Numbered from the stretch's first letter, positions 1-12,645 are shown. The stretch: 64,000 nucleotides of DNA from Pseudomonas trivialis (GCF_001439805.1 NZ_JYLK01000001.1:558001-622000), one strand, 5' to 3'. Notes: generated by a model not told the origin, from the sequence alone. Made by a program: numbers and translations.

Positions 1-699
1 GCCATAACCGACGCGCAGTTGGCGCCCATCGGCCAGTTGAATGCGCCCGGAACCCTGAATCTGCAGGAATTGCAGGTCCATGGGGTTGGTCAGCCAGGCA
101 ATCGGCTTGGCCGTGGAGCCTTGGCTGTTGACGGTGGCCGCATCGTCATAGGGCTTGAGTACGCGGCCTTCGAGGCGCCCGCGCAGGCGTTTGCCTTTGA
201 GTTCGGGGTAGATGCTCGCCAGGTTGACGATGATCAGGTCGTCCGGCACGCCGTACACCGGCACGTGGGCGCTGGCGGTTTCGGTCAGGCTGCCGGGGTA
301 GACCGGCTCGTAATAGCCGGTGATCAAGCCGTTCGCGCTGTCGTCCGCCGAGCGCAGGCCGAACACGTCCAGACGCTCCTTGAGAAAACCGCGTACTGCC
401 ACGGCATTGGCGGGCACGCTGGCCGCTGCGGCGCAGGTCGTGCCCCATACCGGGTCGGCCTTGAGGCGTTGGCAGGCGCTGCGCCAGGACTCGAACCCGG
501 CCAGCAGGTCGCTGTCGGACACGGCCGGCAAGGCTTCCCACGGCGCGCCGACATACGTGGCGATGGCGTGGGGCTTGGCAGGCTCCGGTTCAACGGCGAC
601 GTTGCCGGTGTCTTTGCCCATGTCGCAGCCGGCCAGCAGCGCGATCATCGGCAGGGCCCACGCCAGGCGGCGGCCCCAGGGTTTAACGGTGACATTCAT
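1..699 (-). CDS. mltA: Membrane-bound lytic murein transglycosylase A (5' part only)
   Basis: MltA cleaves the MurNAc-GlcNAc bond of peptidoglycan, forming 1,6-anhydro ends, from a lipid anchor in the envelope. I translated 233 in-frame codons from the ATG at 699 to the window edge. They show a type II signal peptide ending in LLAGC (Cys25), then the family core with ITGYYEP near residue 130 and a typical LQIQGSGR stretch near the cut. The C-terminal 3D domain with the catalytic Asp lies outside the window. A GGAAG ribosome site precedes the start. Residue +2 after the lipidated Cys is Asp, which in E. coli means inner-membrane retention; Pseudomonas sorting rules differ. Family call is secure; the gene is cut by the window, not broken. 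Confidence 0.9.
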   Translation of the reverse strand, partial: MNVTVKPWGRRLAWALPMIALLAGCDMGKDTGNVAVEPEPAKPHAIATYVGAPWEALPAVSDSDLLAGFESWRSACQRLKADPVWGTTCAAAASVPANAVAVRGFLKERLDVFGLRSADDSANGLITGYYEPVYPGSLTETASAHVPVYGVPDDLIIVNLASIYPELKGKRLRGRLEGRVLKPYDDAATVNSQGSTAKPIAWLTNPMDLQFLQIQGSGRIQLADGRQLRVGYG

Positions 700-741
700 G
701 CATGCACTTCCTGAAAACGATTTGGCGATCACGGGCGGCGG

Positions 742-1137
742 TTATTGGTCGAGCTCTTCCACCGCGTCCTGCAACTCCTTGCGCGACTGGGCGAGCTTGT
801 CCTTGCGCTTGTTGATCTTGTCGGCGTCGCCCTTTTTCATCGCCTTGTCGAGGTCGGCCTGCCGGCGGCTGACTTCGTGCTTGGCGTCGAGCACCTTGTT
901 TTCACGCTCCTTTTTCAGGGATGCGTCGGTGCAGTTGGCGGTGACTTCACTCAAGGCTTTTTCCAGGCCGGCCTGCTGTGCGCCGTTGCCCTGGGCCCTG
1001 GCCTGCTCGATCTGGGTGCTGATGGCCTGGCGCTTGGCGGCGCAGCCGGTGAGTGGGGCAGCTTCTTCAGCGGCCAGCAGCGGCATGGTCATGAAACTGG
1101 CGACGGTAAACAGCGCGAAAGGGGCTAGAAATTTCAT
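742..1137 (-). CDS. DUF1090 family periplasmic protein (YqjC-like)
   Basis: This 131-residue protein starts with a cleavable signal peptide (about residues 1-22). Two cysteines flank the first helical segment (TGCAAK and TANCTD), followed by a very charged, Lys/Glu-rich C-terminal half likely to form a coiled coil. Length, the Cys pair and the KKGDADKI-type tail fit DUF1090. Members are secreted into the periplasm and have no established reaction. It sits 42 bp from mltA on the same strand, between mltA and ligB, so it may be co-transcribed with mltA. Function unknown. Confidence 0.8.
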   Translation of the reverse strand: MKFLAPFALFTVASFMTMPLLAAEEAAPLTGCAAKRQAISTQIEQARAQGNGAQQAGLEKALSEVTANCTDASLKKERENKVLDAKHEVSRRQADLDKAMKKGDADKINKRKDKLAQSRKELQDAVEELDQ

Positions 1138-1176
1138 GTATTACTCCAGGGTCGCAATCGAAGGGGCGGGCAGGGT

Positions 1177-2871
<1,695 letters not shown>

Positions 2872-2893
2872 CTAAATGATTCCCCCGGCCACA

Positions 2894-2921
2894 AAAAAGC
2901 CCCGACAGGGCGGGGCTTTTT
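2894..2921 (-). terminator. Rho-independent terminator downstream of metK
   Basis: An AAAAAGCCCCG / CGGGGCTTTTT stem with a 6-nt loop lies 25 bp past the metK stop. It carries T-runs on both strands and can end the metK transcript before ligB. Confidence 0.88.
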
Positions 2922-2945
2922 ACCGGGTATTTCCGCTTGCCGAAG

Positions 2946-4136
<1,191 letters not shown>

Positions 4137-4155
4137 CTCGATGATTTCCTGATAT

Positions 4156-5151
4156 TTACCGATGGTGAGTGTCGCCAGCCGGTCGCTGAAAATGGCGGAC
4201 CTGGATCTGGAAACCATTACGTAAACCTACATAGAGGCTTTCCCCGGGAACGAGTCCCGCAGCGGTGGCCCAACGGGCCAGATCGTCCTGTTCAAAACCC
4301 AACCAGAGATCACCGCAGGCCTCCCTGGCCCAATTCTGGTTGTGGCTGCATAAATCTGTTACCAGCAGGCTACCGCCGGGGTGCAGCAAATTCGCCATCT
4401 GCTTGAGGGCGTCGGCGGGTGCGGCGAAATGGTGCAGCACCATATTCAGCACCACGCAGTCGGCTTGCAGACTGTTGTGATTAAGCGCGTCCGCCAACTG
4501 CAGATGGACGTTGCCCAGAGCTTCACGCTCGCAGAGCTGGCGCGCGAGTTCGAGCATCGCCGGGCTGTTGTCCAGCGCGGTGACCTGGTGAAAACGCCGC
4601 GCCAGTTCCGGCAGGAAACCGCCATCGCCCGGGCCGACTTCCACTGCCGTGGCTTCATCACTGAAGCTCAGCTTGTCCAGCAGCGCCAGTACGCTGTCGC
4701 GGTATTGGGGCAGGCCGGCGATCAGGTCTTGCTGAGCGCGAAACTTCTCGGCAACCCGTGCGAAAAAGTCCTGACTGGCGGCGGCACGTTGCCCGTGGAC
4801 GAGGCTGATGCGCGATTGCACCTCGCCGGGGAGGTTCAGGTTGTCGACTTCTTCAAGCAGCGCAGCGTGCAGCTTGCCGCCCAGCAGATCGGTGTGCGGC
4901 AGCGCGCGACGGTAAAAGATCGCGTTGCCTTCGCGGCGGGTGGCCACCAGGTCGGCCTGGGCCAGGACCTTCAAGTGGTGGCTCATGCCGGACTGGCCGA
5001 TGGCGAAGATCTGCGCCAGCTCCAATACGCCAAAGGAATCGTTGGTCAATGCGCGCAATACGTTCAAACGCAACGGATCACCAGCGGCCTTGCATAAGGC
5101 TGCCAGTTCATCGCCGTCGTCAGGACGCAGGGAGGGCATGGGTAGGTTCAT
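4156..5151 (-). CDS. ArsR-type regulator fused to a SAM-dependent methyltransferase
   Basis: Residues ~10-100 form an ArsR/SmtB winged helix ([17 protein letters not shown], then [17 protein letters not shown] with the recognition helix). Residues ~150-320 are a class I methyltransferase with EVGPGDGGF as SAM-binding motif I, LDNSPAML as motif II and a [10 protein letters not shown] core. No metal-site cysteine cluster is visible in the ArsR part, so it probably senses a metabolite. Position directly before metK and the palindrome at 5192-5217 suggest autoregulated control of metK by SAM or S-adenosylhomocysteine, as known for SahR-type ArsR proteins of the methionine cycle. Whether the methyltransferase domain is catalytic or only a sensor cannot be told from sequence. 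Confidence 0.9.
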   Translation of the reverse strand: MNLPMPSLRPDDGDELAALCKAAGDPLRLNVLRALTNDSFGVLELAQIFAIGQSGMSHHLKVLAQADLVATRREGNAIFYRRALPHTDLLGGKLHAALLEEVDNLNLPGEVQSRISLVHGQRAAASQDFFARVAEKFRAQQDLIAGLPQYRDSVLALLDKLSFSDEATAVEVGPGDGGFLPELARRFHQVTALDNSPAMLELARQLCEREALGNVHLQLADALNHNSLQADCVVLNMVLHHFAAPADALKQMANLLHPGGSLLVTDLCSHNQNWAREACGDLWLGFEQDDLARWATAAGLVPGESLYVGLRNGFQIQVRHFQRPAGDTHHR

Positions 5152-5191
5152 AAGGCCAGCAGTCTAGTGACGGGTTGGGGTGTCCGCAAGG

Positions 5192-5217
5192 CCAATATCA
5201 AAAAGTTTTGATATTGG
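5192..5217. promoter_or_regulatory. Perfect palindrome, candidate ArsR-type operator
   Basis: CCAATATCAAAA and TTTTGATATTGG are perfect 12-bp arms around an AG spacer. The site lies 41 bp upstream of the ArsR-methyltransferase start and 171 bp upstream of tkt. A possible minus-strand promoter (TTGCGG, 17 bp, TAGACT) sits between it and the regulator gene. The other strand has a TATAAT at 5246-5251 that may serve tkt. Operator function is inferred from symmetry and position. Confidence 0.72.
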
Positions 5218-5388
5218 TCGATAATCGGTGGTTATAAGCAGCCGCTATAATCTTTGGACGCGCCAACCCGCTCAAACCGCAGGAAAAACACCCTCAAGTC
5301 ACTATCTGTCATTGCCCGCAGGCGGTGGCTGAGGGAAAATGCCGGTCCTTTTTTCCGTTTCTTTTATGCAAACTCCAGGAGATCAGCG

Positions 5389-7386
5389 ATGCCCAGCCGT
5401 CGTGAGCGTGCCAACGCCATTCGTGCCCTCAGCATGGATGCCGTGCAAAAAGCCAACAGCGGCCATCCCGGTGCCCCGATGGGCATGGCGGATATCGCCG
5501 AAGTTCTTTGGCGTGATTACCTGAAACACAACCCGAGCAATCCCTCCTTCGCCGACCGCGACCGCTTCGTGCTGTCCAACGGCCACGGCTCGATGCTGAT
5601 CTACTCGCTGCTGCATCTGACGGGCTACGACGTCACCATCGACGACCTCAAGAGCTTCCGCCAGCTGCACAGCCGCACGCCGGGTCACCCGGAATTCGGC
5701 TACACCCCAGGCGTCGAGACCACCACCGGTCCCCTGGGCCAGGGCCTGGCCAACGCAGTGGGTTTCGCGCTGGCTGAAAAAGTCCTGGGCGCGCAATTCA
5801 ATCGTCCTGGCCACAACATTGTCGACCACCACACCTACGTGTTTCTGGGTGATGGCTGCATGATGGAAGGCATTTCCCACGAAGTCGCTTCCTTGGCCGG
5901 TACGCTGGGCCTGGGCAAGCTGATCGCTTTCTACGATGACAACGGCATCTCCATCGACGGCGAAGTCGAAGGCTGGTTCACCGATGACACCCCGAAGCGT
6001 TTCGAAGCCTACAACTGGCAAGTGATCCGCAACGTCGACGGCCACGATCCGGAAGAGATCAAGACCGCCATCGACACCGCGCGCAAGAGCGTGCAACCGA
6101 CCCTGATCTGCTGCAAAACCACCATCGGTTTCGGCTCGCCGAACAAGCAGGGCAAGGAAGACTGCCACGGTGCCCCGCTGGGTGACGCGGAAATCGCCCT
6201 GACCCGCGAAGCGCTGAAGTGGAACTACGGCCCGTTCGAAATTCCGGCCGATATCGCCGCTGAATGGGACGCCAGGGAAAAAGGCCTGGCGGCTGAAGCC
6301 GAGTGGGACCAGCGTTTTGCGGCCTACTCCGCTGAGTTCCCGGAACTCGCCAACGAGCTGGTACGTCGCCTGGCCGGTGATCTGCCGGCCGACTTCTCGG
6401 AAAAAGCCTCGGCCTACATCGCCGAAGTCGCGGCCAAGGGCGAGACCATCGCCAGCCGTAAAGCCAGCCAGAACACCCTGAACGCCTTTGGTCCGCTGCT
6501 GCCCGAGATCCTCGGCGGTTCGGCCGACCTGGCCGGTTCCAACCTGACCCTGTGGAAAGGCTGCAAAGGTGTGTCGGCCGAAGACGCCAGCGGCAACTAC
6601 ATGTACTACGGCGTGCGCGAGTTTGGCATGAGCGCCATCATGAACGGCGTGTCCCTGCACGGCGGCCTGGTGCCATACGGCGCGACCTTCCTGATGTTCA
6701 TGGAATACGCGCGCAACGCTGTGCGTATGGCTGCGCTGATGAAGAAGCGCGTGATCCATGTGTACACCCACGACTCCATCGGTCTGGGCGAAGACGGTCC
6801 GACGCACCAGCCGGTCGAGCAACTGACCAGCCTGCGCACCACGCCGAACCTGGATTGCTGGCGCCCGGCCGACGCGGTGGAATCCGCGGTGGCCTGGAAG
6901 CATGCCATCGAGCGCAAGGACGGCCCTTCGGCACTCATCTTCTCGCGTCAGAACCTGCAGCATCAGGTGCGTACGGACGCGCAGATCGCCGACATCAGCC
7001 GTGGCGGCTACGTGCTCAAGGACTGCATCGGCGAGCCGGAGCTGATCCTGATCTCCACCGGTTCCGAAGTGGGGCTGACAGTGCAGGCCTACGACAAGCT
7101 GACCGCGCAAGGCCGCAACGTACGTGTTGTGTCCATGCCGTGCACCAGCGTGTTCGAAGCCCAGGACGCTGGCTACAAGCAATCGGTATTGCCGTTGCAG
7201 GTCAGCGCGCGTATCGCCGTTGAAGCGGCACACGCCGACTACTGGTACAAGTACGTGGGCCTGGAAGGCCGAGTGATCGGCATGACCACCTACGGTGAGT
7301 CGGCGCCGGCGCCAGCGTTGTTCGAAGCGTTCGGTTTTACCCTGGAAAACATCCTGGGTCAGGCTGAAGAGCTGCTGGAAGACTAA
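5389..7386 (+). CDS. tkt: Transketolase
   Basis: This thiamine-diphosphate enzyme moves two-carbon ketol units in the pentose phosphate pathway, linking erythrose-4-phosphate, xylulose-5-phosphate and glycolytic intermediates. The 665-residue protein has the family start ([18 protein letters not shown]), the ThDP motif [12 protein letters not shown] through DDNGISID near residues 155-190, the pyrimidine domain with [15 protein letters not shown] near 465-480, and the C-terminal transketolase domain. Start 5389 is chosen for AGGAGATCAGCG and the conserved [12 protein letters not shown]; earlier in-frame codons have no family match. It heads the tkt-epd-pgk-fba run seen in other pseudomonads. 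Confidence 0.97.
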   Translation: MPSRRERANAIRALSMDAVQKANSGHPGAPMGMADIAEVLWRDYLKHNPSNPSFADRDRFVLSNGHGSMLIYSLLHLTGYDVTIDDLKSFRQLHSRTPGHPEFGYTPGVETTTGPLGQGLANAVGFALAEKVLGAQFNRPGHNIVDHHTYVFLGDGCMMEGISHEVASLAGTLGLGKLIAFYDDNGISIDGEVEGWFTDDTPKRFEAYNWQVIRNVDGHDPEEIKTAIDTARKSVQPTLICCKTTIGFGSPNKQGKEDCHGAPLGDAEIALTREALKWNYGPFEIPADIAAEWDAREKGLAAEAEWDQRFAAYSAEFPELANELVRRLAGDLPADFSEKASAYIAEVAAKGETIASRKASQNTLNAFGPLLPEILGGSADLAGSNLTLWKGCKGVSAEDASGNYMYYGVREFGMSAIMNGVSLHGGLVPYGATFLMFMEYARNAVRMAALMKKRVIHVYTHDSIGLGEDGPTHQPVEQLTSLRTTPNLDCWRPADAVESAVAWKHAIERKDGPSALIFSRQNLQHQVRTDAQIADISRGGYVLKDCIGEPELILISTGSEVGLTVQAYDKLTAQGRNVRVVSMPCTSVFEAQDAGYKQSVLPLQVSARIAVEAAHADYWYKYVGLEGRVIGMTTYGESAPAPALFEAFGFTLENILGQAEELLED

Positions 7387-7417
7387 GGCTGTAGATTGAG
7401 GTGGCTGTGCTGACCTC

Positions 7418-7508
7418 TTCGCGAGCAAGCCCGCTCCCACACTTGAATGGGTTCACAATTCCAACTGTGTGAACCCGATCAAAATGTGGGAGCGGGCTTG
7501 CTCGCGAA
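7418..7508. repeat. REPIN (two inverted REP hairpins)
   Basis: TTCGCGAGCAAGCCCGCTCC and its inverted copy bracket an inner inverted repeat (GGGTTCACA / TGTGAACCC). It fills the tkt-epd gap. This copy belongs to the CGCGAGCAAGCCCGC subclass, unlike most others in the window. Confidence 0.88.
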
Positions 7509-7553
7509 GGCGGCGGCACATTCACCCCTTCACCCAAGTTGATCGAGAACCCC

Positions 7554-8612
7554 ATGCCCCAACCGCGTCCCTATAAAGTTGCACTCAACGGCTACGGCCG
7601 CATTGGCCGTTGCGTCTTGCGTGCGCTGTTCGAGCGAGGGGCGGCAGCCGGGTTCGAGATTGTCGCGATCAACGATCTGGCCGACATGGCCAGCATCGAA
7701 TACCTGACACGCTTTGACTCCACCCACGGCCGCTTTCCAGGCGAAGTGCGGGTTGAAGACGACTGTCTGCATATCAATGGCAACTGCGTGCAGGTACTGC
7801 GCAGCGCCACCCCCGAAGGCATCGACTGGACGGCATTGGGCGTCGACCTGGTGCTGGAGTGTTCCGGTGTCTATAACACCCGCGCCGACGGCCAGCGTTT
7901 TCTCGACGCCGGCGCGCCGCGTGTGCTGTTTTCCCAGCCGATGGCCAGCGAGTCGGATGTCGACGCCACCATCGTCTACGGCATCAACCAGGACTGCCTG
8001 ACCGGCGCCGAGCTGCTGGTGTCCAACGCGTCCTGCACCACCAACTGCAGCGTGCCGCTGTTGCGCCTGCTGGATCGCTCGATCGGCATCGATTACGTGT
8101 CGATCACCACCATTCACTCGGCGATGAACGACCAGCCGGTGATCGATGCCTATCATCATGAAGACTTGCGCCGTACGCGCTCGGCATTCCAGTCGGTGAT
8201 CCCGGTGTCCACCGGCCTGGCCCGTGGCATCGAGCGATTGCTGCCGGAACTTGCCGGGCGAATCCAGGCCAAAGCCGTACGGGTGCCGACGGTGAACGTG
8301 TCTTGCCTGGACATCACCCTGCAGAGCATCAGCGACACCGATGCCGCGGAGGTCAACCGGATACTGCGCGACGCCGCCACTCGCGGCCCGCTCAAAGGCT
8401 TGCTGGCCTACACCGAGTTGCCCCACGCCAGTTGTGATTTCAACCACGACCCGCACTCGGCAATTGTCGACGCCAGCCAGACCCGCGTCTCCGGCCCCCG
8501 GCTGGTGAACATCCTGGCCTGGTTCGATAACGAATGGGGCTTTGCCAACCGCATGCTCGACGTTGCCCAGCACTACCTGCAAGTGGCCTCACCCCAACAA
8601 CCTCAACAGTAA
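7554..8612 (+). CDS. epd: D-erythrose-4-phosphate dehydrogenase
   Basis: Epd oxidises erythrose-4-phosphate to 4-phosphoerythronate, the first step towards pyridoxal phosphate. The 352-residue protein belongs to the GAPDH superfamily: Rossmann motif [10 protein letters not shown] at the N-terminus, catalytic Cys in NASCTTNC near residue 160, and the C-terminal [12 protein letters not shown]. Placement between tkt and pgk is the usual epd context, and it lacks features of the glycolytic Gap paralogue. Start 7554 follows GAGAACCCC; an alternative 15 bp upstream exists. pgk begins 17 bp after the stop. Confidence 0.93.
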   Translation: MPQPRPYKVALNGYGRIGRCVLRALFERGAAAGFEIVAINDLADMASIEYLTRFDSTHGRFPGEVRVEDDCLHINGNCVQVLRSATPEGIDWTALGVDLVLECSGVYNTRADGQRFLDAGAPRVLFSQPMASESDVDATIVYGINQDCLTGAELLVSNASCTTNCSVPLLRLLDRSIGIDYVSITTIHSAMNDQPVIDAYHHEDLRRTRSAFQSVIPVSTGLARGIERLLPELAGRIQAKAVRVPTVNVSCLDITLQSISDTDAAEVNRILRDAATRGPLKGLLAYTELPHASCDFNHDPHSAIVDASQTRVSGPRLVNILAWFDNEWGFANRMLDVAQHYLQVASPQQPQQ

Positions 8613-8629
8613 CTCAGGAACTGCGACCC

Positions 8630-9793
8630 ATGACCGTGTTGAAGATGACCGACCTCGATCTGCAAGGTAAGCGCGTACTGATTCGCGAAGACCTCAACGT
8701 CCCCGTCAAGGACGGTGTGGTCACCAGCGATGCGCGAATCCTGGCCTCGCTGCCGACCATCAAGCTGGCCCTGGAAAAAGGCGCGGCCGTAATGGTCTGC
8801 TCCCACCTGGGGCGGCCGACCGAAGGTGAGTTCTCGGCTGAAAACAGCCTCAAGCCCGTGGCGCAATACCTGAGCAAGGCCTTGGGTCGTGATGTGCCGC
8901 TGGTGGCCGACTACCTCGACGGTGTCGACGTTAAAGCCGGCGACATCGTGCTGTTCGAAAACGTGCGCTTCAACAAGGGCGAGAAAAAGAACAGCGACGA
9001 ACTGGCCCGGCAATACGCGGCGCTGTGCGACGTGTTCGTGATGGACGCCTTCGGCACCGCGCACCGCGCCGAAGGGTCGACCCACGGCGTGGCCAGGTTC
9101 GCCAAGGTTGCCGCTGCTGGCCCGTTGCTGGCCGCTGAACTGGACGCACTGGGCAAGGCCCTGGGCGCACCGGCACAACCGATGGCCGCCATCGTCGCCG
9201 GCTCCAAGGTGTCCACCAAGCTGGATGTACTCAACAGCCTCAGCCAGATCTGCAACCAGCTGATCGTCGGCGGCGGCATTGCCAACACTTTCCTGGCCGC
9301 CGCCGGTCACCCGGTGGGCAAGTCCCTGTACGAGCCGGACTTGCTGGACACTGCCCGTGCCATTGCCGCCAAGGTCAGCGTGCCGTTGCCGGTCGACGTG
9401 GTCGTTGCCAAAGAGTTCGCCGAAGGCGCCGAGGCCACGGTCAAACTCATCGCCGATGTGGCCGATGACGACATGATTCTGGATATCGGCCCGCAAACCG
9501 CAGCCAACTTCGCTGAACTGTTGAAGGCGTCCCGCACCATTCTGTGGAACGGCCCGGTCGGCGTGTTTGAATTCGACCAGTTCGGCAACGGCACCCAAGT
9601 GCTGGCCAAGGCCATCGCTGAAAGCTCGGCATTCTCCATCGCTGGCGGTGGCGACACCCTGGCGGCCATCGATAAATATGGCGTTGCTGATCAGATCTCC
9701 TACATTTCTACCGGTGGCGGCGCGTTCCTCGAGTTCGTCGAGGGCAAAGTCCTGCCGGCCGTTGAAGTGCTGGAAACCCGGGCCAAGGGCTGA
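8630..9793 (+). CDS. pgk: Phosphoglycerate kinase
   Basis: Pgk transfers phosphate from 1,3-bisphosphoglycerate to ADP in glycolysis. The 387 residues show the substrate loop [11 protein letters not shown] near residue 17, [10 protein letters not shown] near 55, the basic cleft with [10 protein letters not shown], and the nucleotide site with WNGPVGVFE and GGGDTLA near 310-345. AGGAACTGCGACCC precedes the ATG at 8630. Co-directional with epd, a lipoprotein gene and fba, it is likely part of one central-metabolism transcription unit. Confidence 0.97.
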   Translation: MTVLKMTDLDLQGKRVLIREDLNVPVKDGVVTSDARILASLPTIKLALEKGAAVMVCSHLGRPTEGEFSAENSLKPVAQYLSKALGRDVPLVADYLDGVDVKAGDIVLFENVRFNKGEKKNSDELARQYAALCDVFVMDAFGTAHRAEGSTHGVARFAKVAAAGPLLAAELDALGKALGAPAQPMAAIVAGSKVSTKLDVLNSLSQICNQLIVGGGIANTFLAAAGHPVGKSLYEPDLLDTARAIAAKVSVPLPVDVVVAKEFAEGAEATVKLIADVADDDMILDIGPQTAANFAELLKASRTILWNGPVGVFEFDQFGNGTQVLAKAIAESSAFSIAGGGDTLAAIDKYGVADQISYISTGGGAFLEFVEGKVLPAVEVLETRAKG

Positions 9794-9825
9794 GGCCCGC
9801 CATGATCCGGAAAAGGAGCATTCCC

Positions 9826-10053
9826 ATGATCAAGTTGTTGGCTGGAGTGATCGCAGCGGGCCTGCTGGCCGGCTGTGGCAGCACGCCCAGCGCGCCGCCT
9901 GCGCCCGAGAAGGCAGCGGCGCCGCAGAACAAGAGCTGCTATCAGGCCGACTGGCAAGCCGAAACCATGCCGGTGATCAACAAGCGCATCGGCAACGAAC
10001 GGCTGGAGCAATACGACGTCGCGCCCAACGGTCAGGAACAGGGTTGCCCTTGA
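9826..10053 (+). CDS. Small lipoprotein of unknown function
   Basis: A 75-residue protein with a type II signal peptide whose lipobox is LLAGC (Cys17), a short Pro/Ala-rich linker, and a mature part with two more cysteines (NKSCYQ and the terminal QGCP) that could form a disulfide. AGGAG eight bases upstream supports the ATG at 9826 over the one at 9802. A small hypothetical lies at this position between pgk and fba in P. aeruginosa, so this is a conserved pseudomonad gene, but I recognise no functional family. Confidence 0.78.
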   Translation: MIKLLAGVIAAGLLAGCGSTPSAPPAPEKAAAPQNKSCYQADWQAETMPVINKRIGNERLEQYDVAPNGQEQGCP

Positions 10054-10100
10054 CGGGTCTGATCAACTGGCGGCCGTTGGCCGCCCTGCGAGGATTGGCA

Positions 10101-10433
10101 ATGAAAGGTGTTTTCGCCCTGGCGGCACTGGCCCTGTTGGCCGGTTGCAGCAGCATGAACATGTTCAGCAAGGCTGAGCCTGCTGACAAGTGGACTACCT
10201 GGACCTGCGACAGCAAGGCCGAGGTCAACTGGCGCTTTGCCAATGCGGCGCGCTCTGAAGTGGATGTGCGCCTCGGCGGTTCGGACCAGGTTTATCGTCT
10301 CAAGCAGGACGTTGCCGCCTCGGGAGTGCTGTATAGCAATGACCAGTTGGCGTTTCACATCAAGGGTGAGGAAGGCCTGGTTTACTGGGTGGCCACCGAT
10401 GATTTGATCGGAAGGGGCTGCAAAGCCAACTGA
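10101..10433 (+). CDS. MliC-like lipoprotein (C-type lysozyme inhibitor family)
   Basis: The 110-residue product has a lipoprotein signal peptide with LLAGC (Cys16). The small beta domain has the MliC/PliC pattern: TWTCDSKAEV near the start, ASGVLYSNDQLAFHIKGEEG in the middle (the SG-x-x-Y and KG-E signatures) and a late Cys in GRGCKAN that can pair with the first. MliC proteins block C-type lysozyme from the envelope. It starts 47 bp after the preceding lipoprotein gene with GAGGATTGGCA before the ATG, and precedes fba. Inhibitory activity is inferred from the family only. Confidence 0.75.
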   Translation: MKGVFALAALALLAGCSSMNMFSKAEPADKWTTWTCDSKAEVNWRFANAARSEVDVRLGGSDQVYRLKQDVAASGVLYSNDQLAFHIKGEEGLVYWVATDDLIGRGCKAN

Positions 10434-10556
10434 ATCCGACAGCTATAACGATTCAGCAGGCCAGGCTTAACCTCTTGATCTGCAATAACTTGAATAGCAG
10501 CCGCCGCTACGGCAGGCTTGCACGATTAACGACCCTCTACCGGGAGAGACAACACA

Positions 10557-11621
10557 ATGGCACTTATCAGCATGCGTCAAATGCTGGACCACGCAGCCGA
10601 GTTCGGCTACGGCGTCCCAGCCTTTAACGTCAACAACCTTGAGCAGATGCGCGCCATCATGGAAGCCGCTGACAAGACCGACTCCCCCGTGATCGTCCAG
10701 GCGTCGGCCGGTGCCCGCAAATACGCCGGTGCGCCGTTTCTGCGTCACCTGATCCTCGCCGCCATCGAAGAATTCCCGCACATCCCGGTGTGCATGCACC
10801 AGGACCACGGCACCAGCCCTGACGTGTGCCAGCGCTCCATCCAATTGGGCTTCAGCTCGGTCATGATGGACGGCTCCCTTGGCGAAGACGGCAAGACCCC
10901 CACTGACTACGAGTACAACGTACGCGTCACCCAGCAAACCGTGGCCATGGCTCACGCCTGCGGCGTTTCGGTTGAAGGCGAGCTGGGTTGCCTGGGTTCG
11001 CTTGAAACCGGCATGGCCGGCGAAGAAGACGGCATCGGCGCCGAAGGCGTGCTGGACCACAGCCAGATGCTGACCGATCCGGAAGAAGCCGCTGACTTCG
11101 TGAAAAAGACCCAGGTCGATGCCTTGGCCATCGCCATCGGCACCAGCCACGGCGCCTACAAGTTCACCAAGCCGCCTACCGGCGACGTGCTGGCCATCGA
11201 CCGCATCAAGGAAATCCACAAGCGCATCCCCAATACCCACCTGGTGATGCACGGTTCTTCCTCCGTGCCGCAGGAGTGGCTGGCGATCATCAATCAGTAT
11301 GGCGGCGACATCAAAGAAACCTACGGCGTGCCGGTTGAAGAAATTGTCGAAGGGATCAAGCACGGCGTGCGCAAGGTCAACATCGACACCGACCTGCGCC
11401 TGGCCTCCACCGGTGCAATGCGTCGCCTGATGGCTACCAACCCGAGCGAGTTCGACCCCCGCAAGTTCTTCGGTGCGACCGTGACGGCGATGCGTGATGT
11501 GTGCATTGCGCGTTATGAAGCGTTTGGTACGGCCGGTAATGCTTCGAAGATCAAGCCGATTTCGTTGGAAGCAATGTATCAGCGGTATTTGAAGGGTGAG
11601 TTGAACGCTAAGGTCAACTGA
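10557..11621 (+). CDS. fba: Class II fructose-1,6-bisphosphate aldolase
   Basis: This zinc enzyme cleaves fructose-1,6-bisphosphate to dihydroxyacetone phosphate and glyceraldehyde-3-phosphate; in pseudomonads it works mainly in gluconeogenesis. Class II signatures are visible over 354 residues: [12 protein letters not shown] with the catalytic Asp and a zinc His near residue 80, [10 protein letters not shown] near 195 and KVNIDTDLR near 280. GGGAGAGACAACACA precedes the ATG. A strong terminator follows. The last ~30 bp of this gene plus the terminator recur at 12431-12503, the footprint of a duplication. Confidence 0.97.
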   Translation: MALISMRQMLDHAAEFGYGVPAFNVNNLEQMRAIMEAADKTDSPVIVQASAGARKYAGAPFLRHLILAAIEEFPHIPVCMHQDHGTSPDVCQRSIQLGFSSVMMDGSLGEDGKTPTDYEYNVRVTQQTVAMAHACGVSVEGELGCLGSLETGMAGEEDGIGAEGVLDHSQMLTDPEEAADFVKKTQVDALAIAIGTSHGAYKFTKPPTGDVLAIDRIKEIHKRIPNTHLVMHGSSSVPQEWLAIINQYGGDIKETYGVPVEEIVEGIKHGVRKVNIDTDLRLASTGAMRRLMATNPSEFDPRKFFGATVTAMRDVCIARYEAFGTAGNASKIKPISLEAMYQRYLKGELNAKVN

Positions 11622-11640
11622 GTCTCGGCGATTGAAAAAA

Positions 11641-11665
11641 AGCCCGCAGCGATGCGGGCTTTTTT
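11641..11665 (+). terminator. Rho-independent terminator after fba
   Basis: AGCCCGCA-GCGA-TGCGGGCT followed by TTTTT, with an A-run before it, 19 bp past the fba stop. Confidence 0.93.
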
Positions 11666-11763
11666 GTGTGAAAAATTTGATCAGGCGGCACAGTGATGCG
11701 AACGGGCTGTTTTGATTAATAAAACTATCTGCAGGCGTTGGCGTGCTTTTTACTTGGTTTGTC

Positions 11764-11809
11764 AACTGTCAAGGTCGGCAGTTGTTTTCAATGGCTGGGC
11801 TTCTATGAT
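11764..11809 (+). promoter_or_regulatory. Lux-box-like palindrome and -10 box, copy 1
   Basis: AACTGTCAAGGTCGGCAGTT (11764-11783) is a near-perfect inverted repeat fitting the CT-N12-AG layout of LuxR-type sites. Exactly 20 bp downstream is TATGAT (11804-11809). The same arrangement precedes the other two paralogues. Confidence 0.68.
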
Positions 11810-11856
11810 TGTTGTTCAACAGGCGGCGTTGAATGAGTAACTATGTGAGGCGTACG

Positions 11857-12306
11857 ATGAAATTAAAATATAAGATTCTTTCGGGATCGCTTGACGTATA
11901 CGATTCGGCTTTTTATACAAGCAAACTCGTAGATGGAATGGATTTTGATCCTGAAAACACATCGAACGCTGCAATGACTCAAAGTAATAATCCCGATGTT
12001 GTAGTCAGGTATTTAGGTGGTATGGGGTTAGTGATGCCTTTCAGTGTATTGCCTGTTATACCCAGCGTAGGTGATGCATGGACGGTTGATATTATGAATG
12101 TCACGACGAATAATCCCGCGGAGGTCTATAATTTTACACGCGCGATTGATGCTGACGATAAACAGGAGGCGCGTAATTTTTTAAGTGCGTCATCGATTAA
12201 AGCGCTCGGTGCAGGTGTCATTGAAATCAATTGTAATTTTACGTCGTACTCTGCTAGCACGATCTATATCTTTCAGCCAATAAGTATTAATTTAATAGTC
12301 TCGTAG
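11857..12306 (+). CDS. Unknown island protein, paralogue 1 of 3
   Basis: This 149-residue protein has no signal peptide or membrane segment. It looks beta-rich, with a motif row shared by all three paralogues: K(Y/F)KIL start, D-P-x-NTSN, SVLP near residue 60, GD-x-W-x-VDI near 70, N-P-A-x-V-(Y/F)-N, then LG-x-G-x-IEIN and FTS-x-SA-x-T-(I/V)-Y-x-FQ at the C-terminus. I choose 11857 over an ATG at 11833 because GTGAGGCGTACG and the K-K-I-L beginning align with the other two genes. Base composition is AT-richer than fba, suggesting transfer. I do not recognise the family; the lux-box-like promoter is the only clue to its role. Confidence 0.82.
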   Translation: MKLKYKILSGSLDVYDSAFYTSKLVDGMDFDPENTSNAAMTQSNNPDVVVRYLGGMGLVMPFSVLPVIPSVGDAWTVDIMNVTTNNPAEVYNFTRAIDADDKQEARNFLSASSIKALGAGVIEINCNFTSYSASTIYIFQPISINLIVS

Positions 12307-12430
12307 TTTTTTGATAAGAAACAAGCTGCAAGCGTTAGCGCTGGACGCGCCTGTGCCTTATGGAAGAGGTTAGTGTAGTTAAGGTTGTGCTGAGCGCTCC
12401 GTTCGACTTGATAACTATCCAGTGTTGGCC

Positions 12431-12503
12431 TGTGAGTTGAGCGTCAAGGTGAGCTGAATCTCAAGTATTTAAAAAAGAAGCCCGCAGCAATGTGGGCTTT
12501 TTT
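12431..12503 (+). repeat. Duplicated fba tail and terminator (remnant)
   Basis: Positions 12431-12462 match 11595-11626, the last codons and stop of fba, at 25 of 32 bases. The terminator copy AGCCCGCA-GCAA-TGTGGGCT-TTTTT follows at 12479-12503. The distance from this ghost stop to the next lux-box-like palindrome is almost the same as from the real fba stop to its palindrome. The copy cannot encode aldolase, but its terminator should still work for paralogue 1. The rest of the 385-bp gap 12307-12691 holds only the promoter listed next. Confidence 0.8.
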
Positions 12504-12599
12504 GTTGGGTTTTTGTCGAGTGGTAGTGTGTTGGCGAGCTTACTGTTTTGGTTGTTCAAGGTCAGAATGCATTTGTATATCTCTGTTTAATGGCGTGTC

Positions 12600-12645
12600 A
12601 ACTGTTAATGTTGACAGTTGTTTTGCAAGGTAAGGCTTCTATGAT
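12600..12645 (+). promoter_or_regulatory. Lux-box-like palindrome and -10 box, copy 2
   Basis: AACTGTTAATGTTGACAGTT at 12600-12619, then 20 bp, then TATGAT at 12640-12645. The right arm also supplies TTGACA. Same geometry as copies 1 and 3. Confidence 0.68.

Noticed and set aside
5383..7440. 685-codon minus-strand frame antisense to transketolase
   Set aside because: Antisense shadow of tkt; the plus strand has the complete family motifs.
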